Position numbers and translations under genes: made by a program
Assembly (NCBI RefSeq): GCF_003610635.1
Contig: NZ_RAQJ01000004.1
Location: 124,001 to 188,000, forward strand
Length of the DNA: 64,000 nucleotides
Source: Ichthyenterobacterium magnum
GTDB lineage: Bacteria > Bacteroidota > Bacteroidia > Flavobacteriales > Flavobacteriaceae
Direction: 5' to 3'
The notes under the pieces: model-generated
Told to the model about the DNA's origin: nothing
Database searches by the model: none
What the model saw: only the letters and a program-made list of their open reading frames with translations
Part shown: one piece after another, positions 52,205 to 61,812 of the stretch
Layout of the letters: every line of letters starts with the position of its first letter
Position numbering within the stretch: the first letter of the stretch is position 1

Positions 52205-52825
52205 ATGAACGTTTTATTACATCCAACTTACTGTCCTAGCATTGCTAGTTTTGTAGCAATTGCAAATGCAAAGGTAGTTACTTATGAAGGCTGTGATAAC
52301 TATCAAAAACAAACCTATAGAAACAGAACATATATCTATGGAGCAAATGGGAAGCTACTACTTAACATACCTGTAGTCCATTCTCAAAAAAACAGACAAC
52401 TTTACAAAGATATTATTATTGCTAATGAAACCAATTGGCAAGATTTACATTGGAAATCTATACAATCTGCATATAGTGGTTCTCCTTTTTTTGAGTTTTA
52501 CGAAGATGACTTTAGACCGCTTTTTAAAACACCTTTCACGCATCTTTTTGATTTTAATATAAAGTGTTTAGAAGTGATTTATGATTGTTTAGAATTACCT
52601 TTTAAATTTAAAATGTCTGAAGGTTTTGAAAAAACAAAAAAAGACCAAACAGACTATAGAATATTAGTAAACAGTAAAAAGGAGCAACCACAAAATCTTA
52701 AAAAATACGTTCAAGTTTTCGATGATAAACATGGTTTTATTCCTAATTTAAGTATTATAGATTTAATTTTTAATGAAGGTCCAAATGCTTTAATGTATCT
52801 CGAAGCTCATCAATTAAAACTCTAA
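52205..52825 (+). CDS. WbqC family protein
   Basis: 206 residues. The N-terminus 'HPTYCPSIASFVAIA' is a variant of the WbqC start 'QPxYxPxxxYF', with 'NYQKQTYRNRTYI', 'LLNIPVVHS', 'NWQDLHWKSIQSAYSGSPFF' and 'YEDDF' following, as in the family. WbqC-like proteins occur in polysaccharide loci and elsewhere, and their reaction is not certain. The DUF6122 gene begins at its stop. Confidence 0.88.
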   Translation: MNVLLHPTYCPSIASFVAIANAKVVTYEGCDNYQKQTYRNRTYIYGANGKLLLNIPVVHSQKNRQLYKDIIIANETNWQDLHWKSIQSAYSGSPFFEFYEDDFRPLFKTPFTHLFDFNIKCLEVIYDCLELPFKFKMSEGFEKTKKDQTDYRILVNSKKEQPQNLKKYVQVFDDKHGFIPNLSIIDLIFNEGPNALMYLEAHQLKL

Positions 52826-53133
52826 TGTTACAGCCTATACTTCATTATTCTATACACATAGGTTTACCACTTGTTGTCGCTTTACTGTTTTTTAAATCTA
52901 ATTGGAAAACTGCTTTTTTAATTATGATTGCGACTATGGCTATAGATTTAGACCACCTGATTGCAAATCCGATTTTTGACCCAAATAGATGCAGTATAAA
53001 TTTTCATCCGCTACATACTTACTACGCCATGGTTGTATACGCACTTTTGTTATGCTTTAAAAAAACTAGAATTGTAGGTATTGGTTTATGTATTCACATG
53101 CTTGCAGATGCAACAGATTGCTTACTTATGTAG
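52825..53133 (+). CDS. DUF6122 family membrane protein
   Basis: 102 residues with three or four helices. Conserved charged residues lie at membrane borders: 'DLDHLIANPIFDPNRCSIN' and 'FHPLHTY', then 'IHMLADATDCLLM'. The Asp/His set could bind a metal, and the pattern resembles membrane-bound metal-dependent hydrolases of the YdjM type. Function unknown. It overlaps the converging endonuclease/phosphatase gene by 12 bases. Confidence 0.8.
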   Translation: MLQPILHYSIHIGLPLVVALLFFKSNWKTAFLIMIATMAIDLDHLIANPIFDPNRCSINFHPLHTYYAMVVYALLLCFKKTRIVGIGLCIHMLADATDCLLM

Positions 53134-54144
53134 TTTTACTTTAGCAAGTATTGGATAATGATCTGATAACTTAACATCATAAGTTTTAAAACTATTAATT
53201 TTAAAATCTTTATCTGCTAAAATGAAATCAATTCTCACAGGAAAAAACTTAAAATCAAACGTACGTCCAAAACCATTACCTGCTTCTTCAAAAGCATCTT
53301 GTAAATCACCTTTTATTTCTTTATAAACATAAGAATAAGCTGTGTTATTAAAATCGCCAGCAACAATCATTTTATAAGGACATTGCTTTTTATGCATCAT
53401 AAACAGTTCTGTTTGAAATTGCTGCATTTTAAAAGTCTTACTTACGCGTTTAAAAAGATTTTCAGACGTTTCTGTAGATAACTTTTCTACAGTTGGATCT
53501 ATTCCTGAAGACTGTAAATGCACATTATAAATTCTTATAGTATCACTTCCTTTAACCATATCTGCATAAATGGCATTATTTGAAGTATTAGGAAACTCGA
53601 TTGAACCCGACTTAATTATAGGAAACTTTGAAAAAATAGCTTGACCATTTTTCACTTTCTTTCCTGACAATTCTTCGTATTTATAATACGATTTTAATTG
53701 AATGGCTCCATCTGGTCTGTATTCTTGAATACATAAAATGTCTGGCTTTTCTTCAGAAATAAAACTAACTATATTTTCATTTACAGATTCATCTTCAATC
53801 CAACCAAATACATTAAACAAACGCACATTATAATTCATAACAGAGATATTCTCACTATCATCAATATCTTTTGAAGATGAAAACTTATACAATGATGATA
53901 AGTAAGAATAACCAATAATCAGTACTATTAAAGATATTAGCAACTGCTTTTTAACTCTTAACAGCCAATACACAACAAATAGGATATTAACTATAATTAA
54001 AAACGGAACAGCTAAACTTAAAACTGAAAGAAATGCAAATTTTTTAGGTTCTATATAAGGTAATATGTAAGACAAAAGCAAGGCAAATGCCACCAAAGAA
54101 TTGATGAAAACAATTAATTTATCTAGAAGATTAAGTTTCTTCAT
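53122..54144 (-). CDS. Endonuclease/exonuclease/phosphatase-family membrane-anchored protein
   Basis: 340 residues with three N-terminal membrane helices (about 10-90), then an EEP domain: 'SVMNYNVRLFN', 'DILCIQEYR', 'NVHLQSSGID', 'MIVAGDFNNT' and 'FILADKDF...LSDHYPILAKV'. The Glu, Asp, Asn and His positions of the catalytic site are present. Possible substrates are nucleic acids, phosphoinositide-like lipids or phosphodiesters. The helices place the domain at the membrane. It follows the first rhomboid gene by 5 bases. Confidence 0.9.
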   Translation of the reverse strand: MKKLNLLDKLIVFINSLVAFALLLSYILPYIEPKKFAFLSVLSLAVPFLIIVNILFVVYWLLRVKKQLLISLIVLIIGYSYLSSLYKFSSSKDIDDSENISVMNYNVRLFNVFGWIEDESVNENIVSFISEEKPDILCIQEYRPDGAIQLKSYYKYEELSGKKVKNGQAIFSKFPIIKSGSIEFPNTSNNAIYADMVKGSDTIRIYNVHLQSSGIDPTVEKLSTETSENLFKRVSKTFKMQQFQTELFMMHKKQCPYKMIVAGDFNNTAYSYVYKEIKGDLQDAFEEAGNGFGRTFDFKFFPVRIDFILADKDFKINSFKTYDVKLSDHYPILAKVKLHK

Positions 54145-54149
54145 ACGTA

Positions 54150-55025
54150 TTAATCCTTTCCTGCTTTAAACAGAAATGCTTTTTCTTCTTTGGTTAAACT
54201 CTCGTAACCACTTTTACTAATTTTATCTAAAATAAGGTCTATTCGTTTTTGCTTATTAAACTCACTAAAATCAGTTTTAGTATGACCCGCAAAGGTTTTC
54301 TTTTTGTTTTTGTGTACTGTTTTTAAAGGTGAATTTCTTTTAAAAATACTAGATATTGAATCCATAAAACGTTCAAACCCTTTACCAATATCTTTTCCTT
54401 TTAATAGTTGTGTCGCATAAAGATAACCCAATAAACTTCCGCCCAAATGCGCTACATTTCCACCTTGATTCCCACCTAATAAACCTAAAATATCTATAGC
54501 AACAATGGCAGCTCCAATATACCAAAGCTTAATTTTAAAAGTCAATAGACTTACATCTCTATTAGGCATATACGCACATAAAAAGATTAACAAAGCTCTA
54601 ATACCAGCAGATGCTCCAACAAGTGAACCTATAGCTTTTGTACTCTCATTTGGCAAAATATTATATACTAGCAAATAAGATAAAGCACCAGCCAAAATCC
54701 CTAAAAAATAGATATTAAGCGCTTGTTTTACATTAAAGAGATTTAAAATAATTCTAGATATAAAATAAAGCCATAAGAGATTAAAGAGAATATGTATAAA
54801 ATCATAATGCGCAAAACCATAGGTAAAAATTGACCAAGGTTTAACAAGAACATCAAAAAAATCTTTAGGTAATTCTAACCAACTAAGACTTGTGCCTTTA
54901 GGCAGGTTTTGAGTTATTCGGAGTATAAAACCAATAGCATATATAATAATATTGACACCAATAATTTTTTCAAAAACATTGAGGTTTTTTAATTTCTCTT
55001 GTATGTCATAATTGAGTGATGTCAT
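54150..55025 (-). CDS. Rhomboid family intramembrane serine protease (first of two)
   Basis: 291 residues from the ATG at 55025. A TTG 12 bases upstream is possible but would overlap the neighbouring gene. About six membrane helices are present. The catalytic Ser is in 'LVGASAGIRALL', and the His in 'VAHLGGSLLGYL', both as in rhomboids. It has a basic cytoplasmic tail ('KRNSPLKTVHKNKKKTFAG'). The adjacent gene encodes a second rhomboid; tandem rhomboids in this place are common in Flavobacteriia. Substrates unknown. Confidence 0.9.
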   Translation of the reverse strand: MTSLNYDIQEKLKNLNVFEKIIGVNIIIYAIGFILRITQNLPKGTSLSWLELPKDFFDVLVKPWSIFTYGFAHYDFIHILFNLLWLYFISRIILNLFNVKQALNIYFLGILAGALSYLLVYNILPNESTKAIGSLVGASAGIRALLIFLCAYMPNRDVSLLTFKIKLWYIGAAIVAIDILGLLGGNQGGNVAHLGGSLLGYLYATQLLKGKDIGKGFERFMDSISSIFKRNSPLKTVHKNKKKTFAGHTKTDFSEFNKQKRIDLILDKISKSGYESLTKEEKAFLFKAGKD

Positions 55026-55027
55026 TT

Positions 55028-55801
55028 TTAATCCCAACGATTTTTATTGAATTGCGTTTTTTTCCAATACCACATAATAATAAAACCAGTAAGCGCGCCA
55101 CCAACGTGAGCCATATAAGCTGTATTACTTGGGCTGAAAAATGATTGACCACTTACAGCAGATATAATATCTAAAAGGATAATACCAGGAATAAAATATT
55201 TAGCTTTAATAGGGATAGGAAGAAATATTAACATCAGTTTTGCTTCTGGGTTCATCATACCAAAAGCGGCTAAAACACCCATAATGCAACCTGAAGCTCC
55301 TACCATAGAGGCATTATAAACTTGAAAAGCATCATTTAACTGTGCTTCTTGCAAATCTGTAGTTTGAAAGTTCCAGCGTCCAGTTTTCATAATATCAATA
55401 ATTGCTTCACTCGATAAACCCGAAGCTTGCAATTCTGAAAACGTAGGTAAATATTGAAAGTAATAGTATCCTAACTGAAATAATACCGCGCCAAGACCAG
55501 CAGATATATAAATAAATAAAAACTTTTTTGCGCCTAGTTGTTGTTCTACGGCTGTACCAAACATCCATAAAGCAAACATGTTAAATCCAATATGCATCAA
55601 ACTTAGATTCTGTAAATTAGCTCCTCCATGCATAAACATATGCGTAAAAATTTGCCAAGGTTGAAACAGTTCATTCTTTGGAAAATATAACGCAAACCAT
55701 TCATAAAACAATTGTCCTTGTCCAATGAACAAAGTTCCTATAAACATTATCACATTTATAATAATTAAATGCTTAACCGTATCTGTAATTCCTCTCATCA
55801 T
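55028..55801 (-). CDS. Rhomboid family intramembrane serine protease (second of two)
   Basis: 257 residues with about six helices. The 'HMFMHGGANLQNLSLMHIGFNMFAL' region carries the first conserved His and the Asn, the nucleophile Ser is in 'MVGASGCIMGVLAAF', and the catalytic His in 'AHVGGALTGFI'. It lies 2 bases before the other rhomboid gene and 9 bases after mutL, so these four genes (mutL, two rhomboids, EEP protein) form one operon. Confidence 0.93.
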   Translation of the reverse strand: MMRGITDTVKHLIIINVIMFIGTLFIGQGQLFYEWFALYFPKNELFQPWQIFTHMFMHGGANLQNLSLMHIGFNMFALWMFGTAVEQQLGAKKFLFIYISAGLGAVLFQLGYYYFQYLPTFSELQASGLSSEAIIDIMKTGRWNFQTTDLQEAQLNDAFQVYNASMVGASGCIMGVLAAFGMMNPEAKLMLIFLPIPIKAKYFIPGIILLDIISAVSGQSFFSPSNTAYMAHVGGALTGFIIMWYWKKTQFNKNRWD

Positions 55802-55810
55802 ATCTTCTAA

Positions 55811-57667
55811 TTACATAAATTGTTTATCTATATCATCAACACTCATTGTAATAAATGTAGCTCTATTAGTTGGAGATATAGAAGGCTCTTTACAAGCAAA
55901 CAAACTATTTACTAAATGTTCTTGCTCTAATCTTGTTAATGATTGTCCTGTTTTTATTGCTAAACTTTTAGCCATAGATTTAGCTAATAAGTCTGTTGCA
56001 CTAAAATTACTATCTGGCACTTCTTGTTGCACATCACTTATAAGTTGCTCTAATATAATTGATACTTCACTTTCTTGAACATTTACCGGAACTCCAGTAA
56101 TCTCTAAAGTTTCATCATTAAAACCAGAAAACACAAAACCTGTATGTTCTAAATCTTCTTTTAATTGCGAAATTATAGGCATTTCATTTGACGAAAACTG
56201 CAACTTTAAAGGAAACAAGAGTTGTTGACTTATCGTTTCTTTAAGCGTCATATTTTTTAACAAGCCTTCATACAACACACGTTGATGCGCTCTATGTTGA
56301 TCTATCATTAACATACCAGACTTAATAGTACTTACAATATATTTATTTTGAAACTGATATGTAGAATGTGTATCTTCTACATGCTTATCGTCTTTAAATA
56401 AAGATGCTGTTTGTTCTTCACTTTCAAACTCTAGAGCACTAAAATCATGCTCGGTTTTTGTGCCTTTAGATTCTAATCCAACATACAAACCTTCCCAACT
56501 TTGAGCAGGTTCTTTTTTATAACTCACAGATGAAAACCCTTTAGATGATTTCTCTTCTGTAAAAGGATTAAATAGTCGATCTACTTCAACTATTGGTGCA
56601 GAAGCTTGGCTTTTGTCTTTATAATTATAAGGTGTATCTAAATTTTTATCGTGTTCAAAATCTAAAACTGGCGCAATATTGAATTGCCCTAAACTATGCT
56701 TTACAGATGAACGTAAAATTGCATATAACGTATGCTCATCATCAAACTTAATTTCTGTTTTTGTTGGATGTATATTTATATCTATAGATTTAGGGTCTAC
56801 AGTAAGGTTTAAAAAATAACTTGGATGACTACCTTCTTTTACTAAGCCTTCAAATGCTGAATTTATAGCATGATTAAGGTATGGGCTTTTTATAAATCTA
56901 TTATTTACAAAGAAAAACTGCTCTGTTTTTGTTCGTTTAGCAAATTCAGGTTTACCTACAAATCCTGATATTTTTAAAATTTCTGTTTCTTCTTCTACAG
57001 GCACTAACTTTTCGTTAGTTTTTCCTCCAAAAATATTAACAACACGTTGTCTGTAATTGCTATTAGGCAGATTAAATGTTTCGCTTCCGTTATGGTACAT
57101 TGCAAAAGCAATATCTGGATGCGCTAAAGCAACACGATGAAACTCATCAATAATATGCCTTAGTTCGACATTGTTCGATTTTAAAAAATTACGTCGCGCA
57201 GGAATATTAAAAAACAAGTGTTTAACTGCAATTGAAGTTCCTTTAGGTGTCACAACAATATCTTGAGTTATTACTTCACTACCTTCTAAAGTAATTTGAG
57301 TTCCTAACTCGTCATTATCTCGTTTCGTTTTTAACTCTACATGTGCAATGGCTGCAATACTTGCCAAAGCTTCTCCTCTAAATCCTTTGGTGTGAAGATC
57401 AAATAAATCTTCGGCAGAACGTATTTTTGATGTGGCATGACGTTCAAAACTTAAACGTGCATCTGTAGCGCTCATTCCTTTGCCATCATCGATAACTTGA
57501 ATGAGTGTTTTACCTGCATCTTTTATAATTAACTTTATTGAAGTAGCATTTGCATCAATAGCATTTTCCATTAACTCTTTAACCACTGATGCTGGTCTTT
57601 GCACAACTTCTCCAGCTGCAATTTGATTAGCAACATGATCTGGTAATAATTGAATAATGTCTGTCAT
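55811..57667 (-). CDS. mutL: DNA mismatch repair protein MutL
   Basis: 618 residues. GHKL ATPase motifs: 'ELMENAIDANA', 'DDGKGM', 'RHATSKI' and 'GFRGEALASIA'. The C-terminal dimerisation domain has 'MIDQHRAHQRVLYE'. In nicking MutL proteins the motif is DQHAxxExxxxE; here the middle Glu is replaced by Gln, so the endonuclease function needs checking. The frame starts at ATG 57667, sharing one base with the upstream small membrane protein gene. Confidence 0.96.
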   Translation of the reverse strand: MTDIIQLLPDHVANQIAAGEVVQRPASVVKELMENAIDANATSIKLIIKDAGKTLIQVIDDGKGMSATDARLSFERHATSKIRSAEDLFDLHTKGFRGEALASIAAIAHVELKTKRDNDELGTQITLEGSEVITQDIVVTPKGTSIAVKHLFFNIPARRNFLKSNNVELRHIIDEFHRVALAHPDIAFAMYHNGSETFNLPNSNYRQRVVNIFGGKTNEKLVPVEEETEILKISGFVGKPEFAKRTKTEQFFFVNNRFIKSPYLNHAINSAFEGLVKEGSHPSYFLNLTVDPKSIDINIHPTKTEIKFDDEHTLYAILRSSVKHSLGQFNIAPVLDFEHDKNLDTPYNYKDKSQASAPIVEVDRLFNPFTEEKSSKGFSSVSYKKEPAQSWEGLYVGLESKGTKTEHDFSALEFESEEQTASLFKDDKHVEDTHSTYQFQNKYIVSTIKSGMLMIDQHRAHQRVLYEGLLKNMTLKETISQQLLFPLKLQFSSNEMPIISQLKEDLEHTGFVFSGFNDETLEITGVPVNVQESEVSIILEQLISDVQQEVPDSNFSATDLLAKSMAKSLAIKTGQSLTRLEQEHLVNSLFACKEPSISPTNRATFITMSVDDIDKQFM

Positions 57668-57954
57668 TAGCGTTTTGGAAAGAAAATAGACAAGTCGAAA
57701 TCTATTAAAAATAAAAACAGGACTATTAAAACACCAACAATTATTAAAACACGCTTATTAGCTCCACCTCTATCTGGATTGTGTTTATAATCATCAACAG
57801 CTTTTACAAACTTTGTTTTTATGCCTTTGTTATTACCTACAGTCGAACGAAAATCGTCAAACTTATGTTTTATTTCATAAGGACTTTTTTCACCTTTATA
57901 ATAACGAGGTGTGTATTCAAATTTTTTGTTTTTTCGTGTTCCAAAGGCTCCCAT
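57667..57954 (-). CDS. Small membrane protein upstream of mutL
   Basis: 95 residues: a basic, aromatic N-terminus ('GTRKNKKFEYTPRYYKGEKS'), a charged middle, and one C-terminal membrane helix ('VLIIVGVLIVLFLFLIDFDL'). It is paralogous in plan to the next gene (73 residues), which begins with a similar 'KQRKNKHFNYTPRH'. Small proteins of this type precede mutL in flavobacterial genomes. Function unknown. Confidence 0.75.
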   Translation of the reverse strand: MGAFGTRKNKKFEYTPRYYKGEKSPYEIKHKFDDFRSTVGNNKGIKTKFVKAVDDYKHNPDRGGANKRVLIIVGVLIVLFLFLIDFDLSIFFPKR

Positions 57955-57960
57955 AATTTC

Positions 57961-58182
57961 TTAAGATTCATAGTTACTTAACACATACCAAAGTACAATT
58001 ATCATACCTAAAATTAAAAGCAGTATCGGTAATGTAATTATCTTTTTACCACGAGATTTCCCTGTTTGTCTTAAGAGTTCCCATTGCGCTTGTAACTTTT
58101 CGTCGCTTTGGTTTTGTTCTTTTCTAAGATGTCTAGGTGTATAATTAAAGTGCTTGTTTTTTCGCTGCTTAAATAAACTCAC
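57961..58182 (-). CDS. Small membrane protein, paralogue of its neighbour
   Basis: 73 residues with 'KQRKNKHFNYTPRHLRKEQN' at the N-terminus and one C-terminal membrane helix ('LPILLLILGMIIVLWYVL'). The shared 'RKNKxFxYTPR' with the 95-residue protein suggests tandem duplication. The gap between them is 6 bases, so they are co-transcribed with mutL. Confidence 0.72.
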   Translation of the reverse strand: MSLFKQRKNKHFNYTPRHLRKEQNQSDEKLQAQWELLRQTGKSRGKKIITLPILLLILGMIIVLWYVLSNYES

Positions 58183-58293
58183 TATAAAAGGTCTCTTTGA
58201 TATGCTTCAAATGTACTTAATTTACTAACAAAAAGAGCCTGTGAAGTGCTAAAAATTGTTAACAAAACTCAGGTTAATAATTAATGAAAGATT

Positions 58294-58779
58294 TTAAGAA
58301 TTCTTTCTTAGCTGTGCCATTTTTATAGCTGCAACTGCTGCTTCAACACCTTTGTTACCATGTTTTCCTCCAGAACGGTCAACGGCTTGCTGCATATTGT
58401 TATCTGTAAGCACACAAAAAATAACTGGTGTATCTGTAGTTACATTTAAATCTTTTATGCCTTGAGAAACAGCTTCACAAACAAAATCAAAATGTTTAGT
58501 TTCACCTTGTATAACACTACCAATAGCAATAACGGCATCAAGCTTTTGTTCAATCATTTTTTTTGAACCATAAATAAGTTCGTAACTACCAGGAACTTGC
58601 CAGTGTATAATATTGCTTGCTAAAGTGCCATGCTCAATTAATGTATCATAGGCGCCTTTAAACAGACCATCTGTTACATTAGCATTCCACTCAGAAACAA
58701 CAATCCCAAACCGAAAATCTTTCGCGTTTGGGATTGTGTTTTTATCGTAATCTGATAGGTTATTATTTACTGTTGCCAT
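58294..58779 (-). CDS. ribH: 6,7-dimethyl-8-ribityllumazine synthase
   Basis: 161 residues. It makes the lumazine precursor of riboflavin from the pyrimidine and a 3,4-dihydroxybutanone phosphate. Typical parts are 'FGIVVSEWNANVTDGL', 'VPGSYELIYGSK', 'AVIAIGSVIQGETKHFDFVC' and 'PVIFCVLTDNNMQQAVDRSGGKHGN' in its usual form. The enzyme forms pentamers or 60-subunit shells. It lies 2 bases after the TPR-protein gene. Confidence 0.96.
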   Translation of the reverse strand: MATVNNNLSDYDKNTIPNAKDFRFGIVVSEWNANVTDGLFKGAYDTLIEHGTLASNIIHWQVPGSYELIYGSKKMIEQKLDAVIAIGSVIQGETKHFDFVCEAVSQGIKDLNVTTDTPVIFCVLTDNNMQQAVDRSGGKHGNKGVEAAVAAIKMAQLRKNS

Positions 58780-58781
58780 AA

Positions 58782-59546
58782 TTACATTCCTGCTTCAGCT
58801 TTTCCTATAAATACGTCTATATTATTTGCTTCAGAAGATGAAGAAAATTCGTTTTTAATACGTTTAAAATAGTTTAATGCTTTAGCTCCATCACCTAATT
58901 TTAAAGCAATATTAGCTGCTTTAAACAAATACATTGGCGTTGTAAATTCGTTTTTAGAAACTGCTAAAGCTTTTTCGTAATACTCTAAAGCGTCTTCTGG
59001 CTGATTTAATTGTACAAAAGCATCTCCAATACCACCTTTTGCAATTGGAGCCAACATTTCGTCATTACTAGAAAAGTTTCCTAAATGCTTAACAGCATTA
59101 GTATAATCTTTAGTATTTAAGTAAGCCATTCCTGCATAGTAGCTTGCTAAATTTGCAGCAGGCGTTCCGCTATATTCTTCAATGATATCTAACATTCCAA
59201 ATTTACCTTCACCTCCATTAAGCGCTAAAGTATATAATGAATCTTTTGCTGTACCTGTTACTGCTTCATCAAAATATTTTTGAGCTGTGAACATTTCGTT
59301 CATTGCCTCGTCAGCTTTTGGTTCTGCTATAAATTTATTATAACCTAAATACCCTAAAACAATTGCTGCAGCTAAACCTACAATTACAAAAATGTATTTT
59401 TGGTTTTTAACTGCCCACTCTTCAGTTTTAGAAGCCGATTCATCTAAGGTATTAAAAACCTCAGCTGTTGTTGAGTTATCTTCAATAGCTTCAACCTTTT
59501 CAGCTTTTGTTTTTGGTTTATATCCTCTTTTCTTATAAGTTGCCAT
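58782..59546 (-). CDS. TPR-repeat membrane protein (YfgM-like)
   Basis: 254 residues from the ATG at 59546 ('MATYKKRGYKPK'), preferred over a frame eight codons longer. A basic and acidic N-terminal tail is followed by one membrane helix ('IFVIVGLAAAIVLGYLGYNK') and four TPR-like repeats ('ASYYAGMAYLNTKDYTNAVKH' class). The plan resembles YfgM, an ancillary SecYEG protein, though YfgM-type assignments by TPR are tentative. It starts the operon with ribH and reads divergently from recF. Confidence 0.85.
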   Translation of the reverse strand: MATYKKRGYKPKTKAEKVEAIEDNSTTAEVFNTLDESASKTEEWAVKNQKYIFVIVGLAAAIVLGYLGYNKFIAEPKADEAMNEMFTAQKYFDEAVTGTAKDSLYTLALNGGEGKFGMLDIIEEYSGTPAANLASYYAGMAYLNTKDYTNAVKHLGNFSSNDEMLAPIAKGGIGDAFVQLNQPEDALEYYEKALAVSKNEFTTPMYLFKAANIALKLGDGAKALNYFKRIKNEFSSSSEANNIDVFIGKAEAGM

Positions 59547-59680
59547 ATATTCTCTATTTGTGCGCCGCAAAAATAAAATTTTTATTGGGATTTAAAAGGT
59601 AAATTATTTGTTATTTTTCAATATTTTGCACATCCTTTTGCTTTATTAACAACTAAAGCAAGTATCTCTTAAGTAGTTTT

Positions 59681-60760
59681 ATGGTTTTAAATACACTATC
59701 GTTAATCAATTATAAAAATTTTGAAAGTCAATCTTATACATTTGACAACAAGATTAATTGCTTTGTAGGATCTAATGGTGTAGGAAAAACGAATGTGTTA
59801 GATGCGATCTATCATTTATCGTTTGGGAAGAGTTATTTTAATCCTGTAGCGACTCAAAACATTAAACATAACGAAGATTTTTTTGTTATTGATGGGTTGT
59901 TTGAACGAAACGAACGTTCAGAAAAAATTATAGTTTCTTTAAAACGTGGTCAGAAAAAAATTATAAAACGCAACGGAAAAGCATATGAAAAATTTAGTGA
60001 CCATATTGGTTTTTTACCGCTTGTCATAATTTCTCCTGCAGATAGAAACTTAATTATTGAAGGTAGCGATACAAGAAGAAAATTTATTGATAGTGTTATC
60101 TCGCAAAGCGATAAAATGTATCTCAATAACCTAATTAGCTACAATAAAGTTTTATCGCAACGCAACGCATTACTTAAATATTTTGCGCTTAACAATACTT
60201 TTAATGCTCAAACACTTGAAGTTTATAATGAACAACTACAAAGGTATGGAGCAGATATCTTTAAAATCCGTGAAGCTTTTTTAAATGCATTTATACCCAT
60301 TTTTAAATCACGATATAATGCCATTAGCAATAATAATGAAACGGTTAACTTAAGTTATAAAAGTGATTTATTTGAAAATGACCTTAACACGTTATTAAAT
60401 AAAAACATCAATAAAGATAAAGCCTTACAATATACGAGTGTTGGAATACATAAAGATGATTTAAATTTTGAAATTGAAAATTACCCTATAAAAAAGTTTG
60501 GTAGCCAAGGACAACAAAAATCGTTTTTAGTTGCTTTAAAATTAGCTCAATTCGATTTTATAAAACAAGAAAGTGGCGTTGCTCCTATTTTATTGCTAGA
60601 TGATATTTTTGATAAATTAGATGAACAACGTGTTGCACAAATTATAAGCTTGGTAGACAATGAAGATTTTGGGCAATTATTTATTAGCGATACACATGCT
60701 GAAAGAACCGAAAATGTAATAAAACAAATTCACCAATCTTATAAAATATTTAAATTATGA
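59681..60760 (+). CDS. recF: DNA replication and repair protein RecF
   Basis: 359 residues. Walker A is 'GSNGVGKTN' (30-38), '[20 protein letters not shown]' is the RecF signature region, and the C-terminal ABC signature '[18 protein letters not shown]' and Walker B '[13 protein letters not shown]' are present. It helps load RecA at gaps. Length is normal. The following small lipoprotein gene overlaps its stop. Confidence 0.96.
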   Translation: MVLNTLSLINYKNFESQSYTFDNKINCFVGSNGVGKTNVLDAIYHLSFGKSYFNPVATQNIKHNEDFFVIDGLFERNERSEKIIVSLKRGQKKIIKRNGKAYEKFSDHIGFLPLVIISPADRNLIIEGSDTRRKFIDSVISQSDKMYLNNLISYNKVLSQRNALLKYFALNNTFNAQTLEVYNEQLQRYGADIFKIREAFLNAFIPIFKSRYNAISNNNETVNLSYKSDLFENDLNTLLNKNINKDKALQYTSVGIHKDDLNFEIENYPIKKFGSQGQQKSFLVALKLAQFDFIKQESGVAPILLLDDIFDKLDEQRVAQIISLVDNEDFGQLFISDTHAERTENVIKQIHQSYKIFKL

Positions 60761-61173
60761 AGCGGTTACTATTTTTACTTACCTCTTTACTTTTTATAAA
60801 CTGTTCTAAAAACCCAGAAACATTTATTAAACATTTAAATGGTTATTGGGAAATAGAAGAGGTTACACTTAATGATGGTTCAAAAAAGCAATACAACTAT
60901 AACGATACTATAGATTATATAAATGTTACAGACAGTTTATCTGGTATTCGAAAAAAGCTCAAACCAAATTTTGAAGGCACTTATAAGACTTCAAATAATG
61001 CAGAAAACTTTAAAATCGTAATTGAGAATGATAGTTTAAATTTATACTATTCAACCCCTTTTACCAAATGGAAAGAAACCATTTTAAATGCAAGCCAAGA
61101 TCAGCTTTTAGTTATCAACTCCAATAAAGATATGTATCTTTACAAACGTTACCAACCTATAATTATTGAGTAA
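60757..61173 (+). CDS. Small lipoprotein of unknown function
   Basis: 138 residues with a lipoprotein signal ending 'LLFINC'. The mature part looks like a lipocalin-like barrel ('[20 protein letters not shown]', '[20 protein letters not shown]'). It overlaps recF by 4 bases and shares its last base with the next gene's start, so it is co-expressed in the recF operon. Confidence 0.8.
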   Translation: MKRLLFLLTSLLFINCSKNPETFIKHLNGYWEIEEVTLNDGSKKQYNYNDTIDYINVTDSLSGIRKKLKPNFEGTYKTSNNAENFKIVIENDSLNLYYSTPFTKWKETILNASQDQLLVINSNKDMYLYKRYQPIIIE

Positions 61174-61469
61174 TGGCAAAACGTAATAGTGAACATCAAC
61201 CCATAAGTGACATCCTAAAAGAATTTGTAGATGCTAACAAATTACAAAAAGGTTTAGATAAAGTAAACGTACGTGAAGCTTGGTCTACTATGATGGGAAA
61301 TGGTGTTAACAACTATACAACAAATATTCAGTTAGAGCGAGAAACTTTATATGTACAACTAAGTTCAAGTGTGCTGCGTGAAGAATTAAGTTACGGAAAA
61401 GATAAAATTATAGCCATGTTAAATGAAGCTATTGGTAAGGAAGTTATTAAAAAATTAGTATTACGCTAA
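61173..61469 (+). CDS. DUF721 (DciA-like) family protein
   Basis: 98 residues. 'ISDILKEFVDANKLQKGLDK' and 'VREAWSTMMGNGVNNYTT', then 'LYVQLSSSVLREELSYGKDK' are typical of the DUF721/DciA family, whose members include the ancestral helicase-loading protein DciA. The gene lies in the recF operon, which suits a replication role. Confidence 0.85.
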   Translation: MAKRNSEHQPISDILKEFVDANKLQKGLDKVNVREAWSTMMGNGVNNYTTNIQLERETLYVQLSSSVLREELSYGKDKIIAMLNEAIGKEVIKKLVLR

Positions 61470-61545
61470 TTACTTAAGTTTAAAGCAATGTAATTTATGG
61501 CATGCTAATTGCCTTATACATACTAATTAATTTAATATTTAAACA

Positions 61546-61740
61546 ATGAATACAGGAACAGTAAAATTCTTCAATGACACCAAAGGTTTTGGTTTTATTA
61601 CTGAAGAAGGTTCAGACAAAGAACATTTTGTACACATCTCAGGATTAATCGACGAAATTCGTGAAGGAGATCAAGTAGAGTTCGATTTAACTGAAGGTAA
61701 AAAAGGATTAAACGCAGTAAACGTAAAAGTAATTTCATAG
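61546..61740 (+). CDS. Cold-shock protein (CspA family)
   Basis: 64 residues forming one cold-shock domain. RNP1 'KGFGFITEE' and RNP2 'HFVHISGL' are present. It binds single-stranded RNA or DNA as a chaperone. It is monocistronic, with a terminator 20 bases downstream. Confidence 0.96.
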   Translation: MNTGTVKFFNDTKGFGFITEEGSDKEHFVHISGLIDEIREGDQVEFDLTEGKKGLNAVNVKVIS

Positions 61741-61760
61741 ATACTCAACTTTTTTAAAAC

Positions 61761-61792
61761 AAAAACCCACAACATAATGTTGTGGGTTTTTT
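61761..61792. terminator. Terminator between cspA-like and M4 peptidase genes
   Basis: The hairpin AAAACCCACAAC / GTTGTGGGTTTT has a 5-base loop with A and T runs on either side. It lies between converging genes and can serve both. Confidence 0.9.
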
Positions 61793-61812
61793 ATTTGATA
61801 AAATTATTAAGC

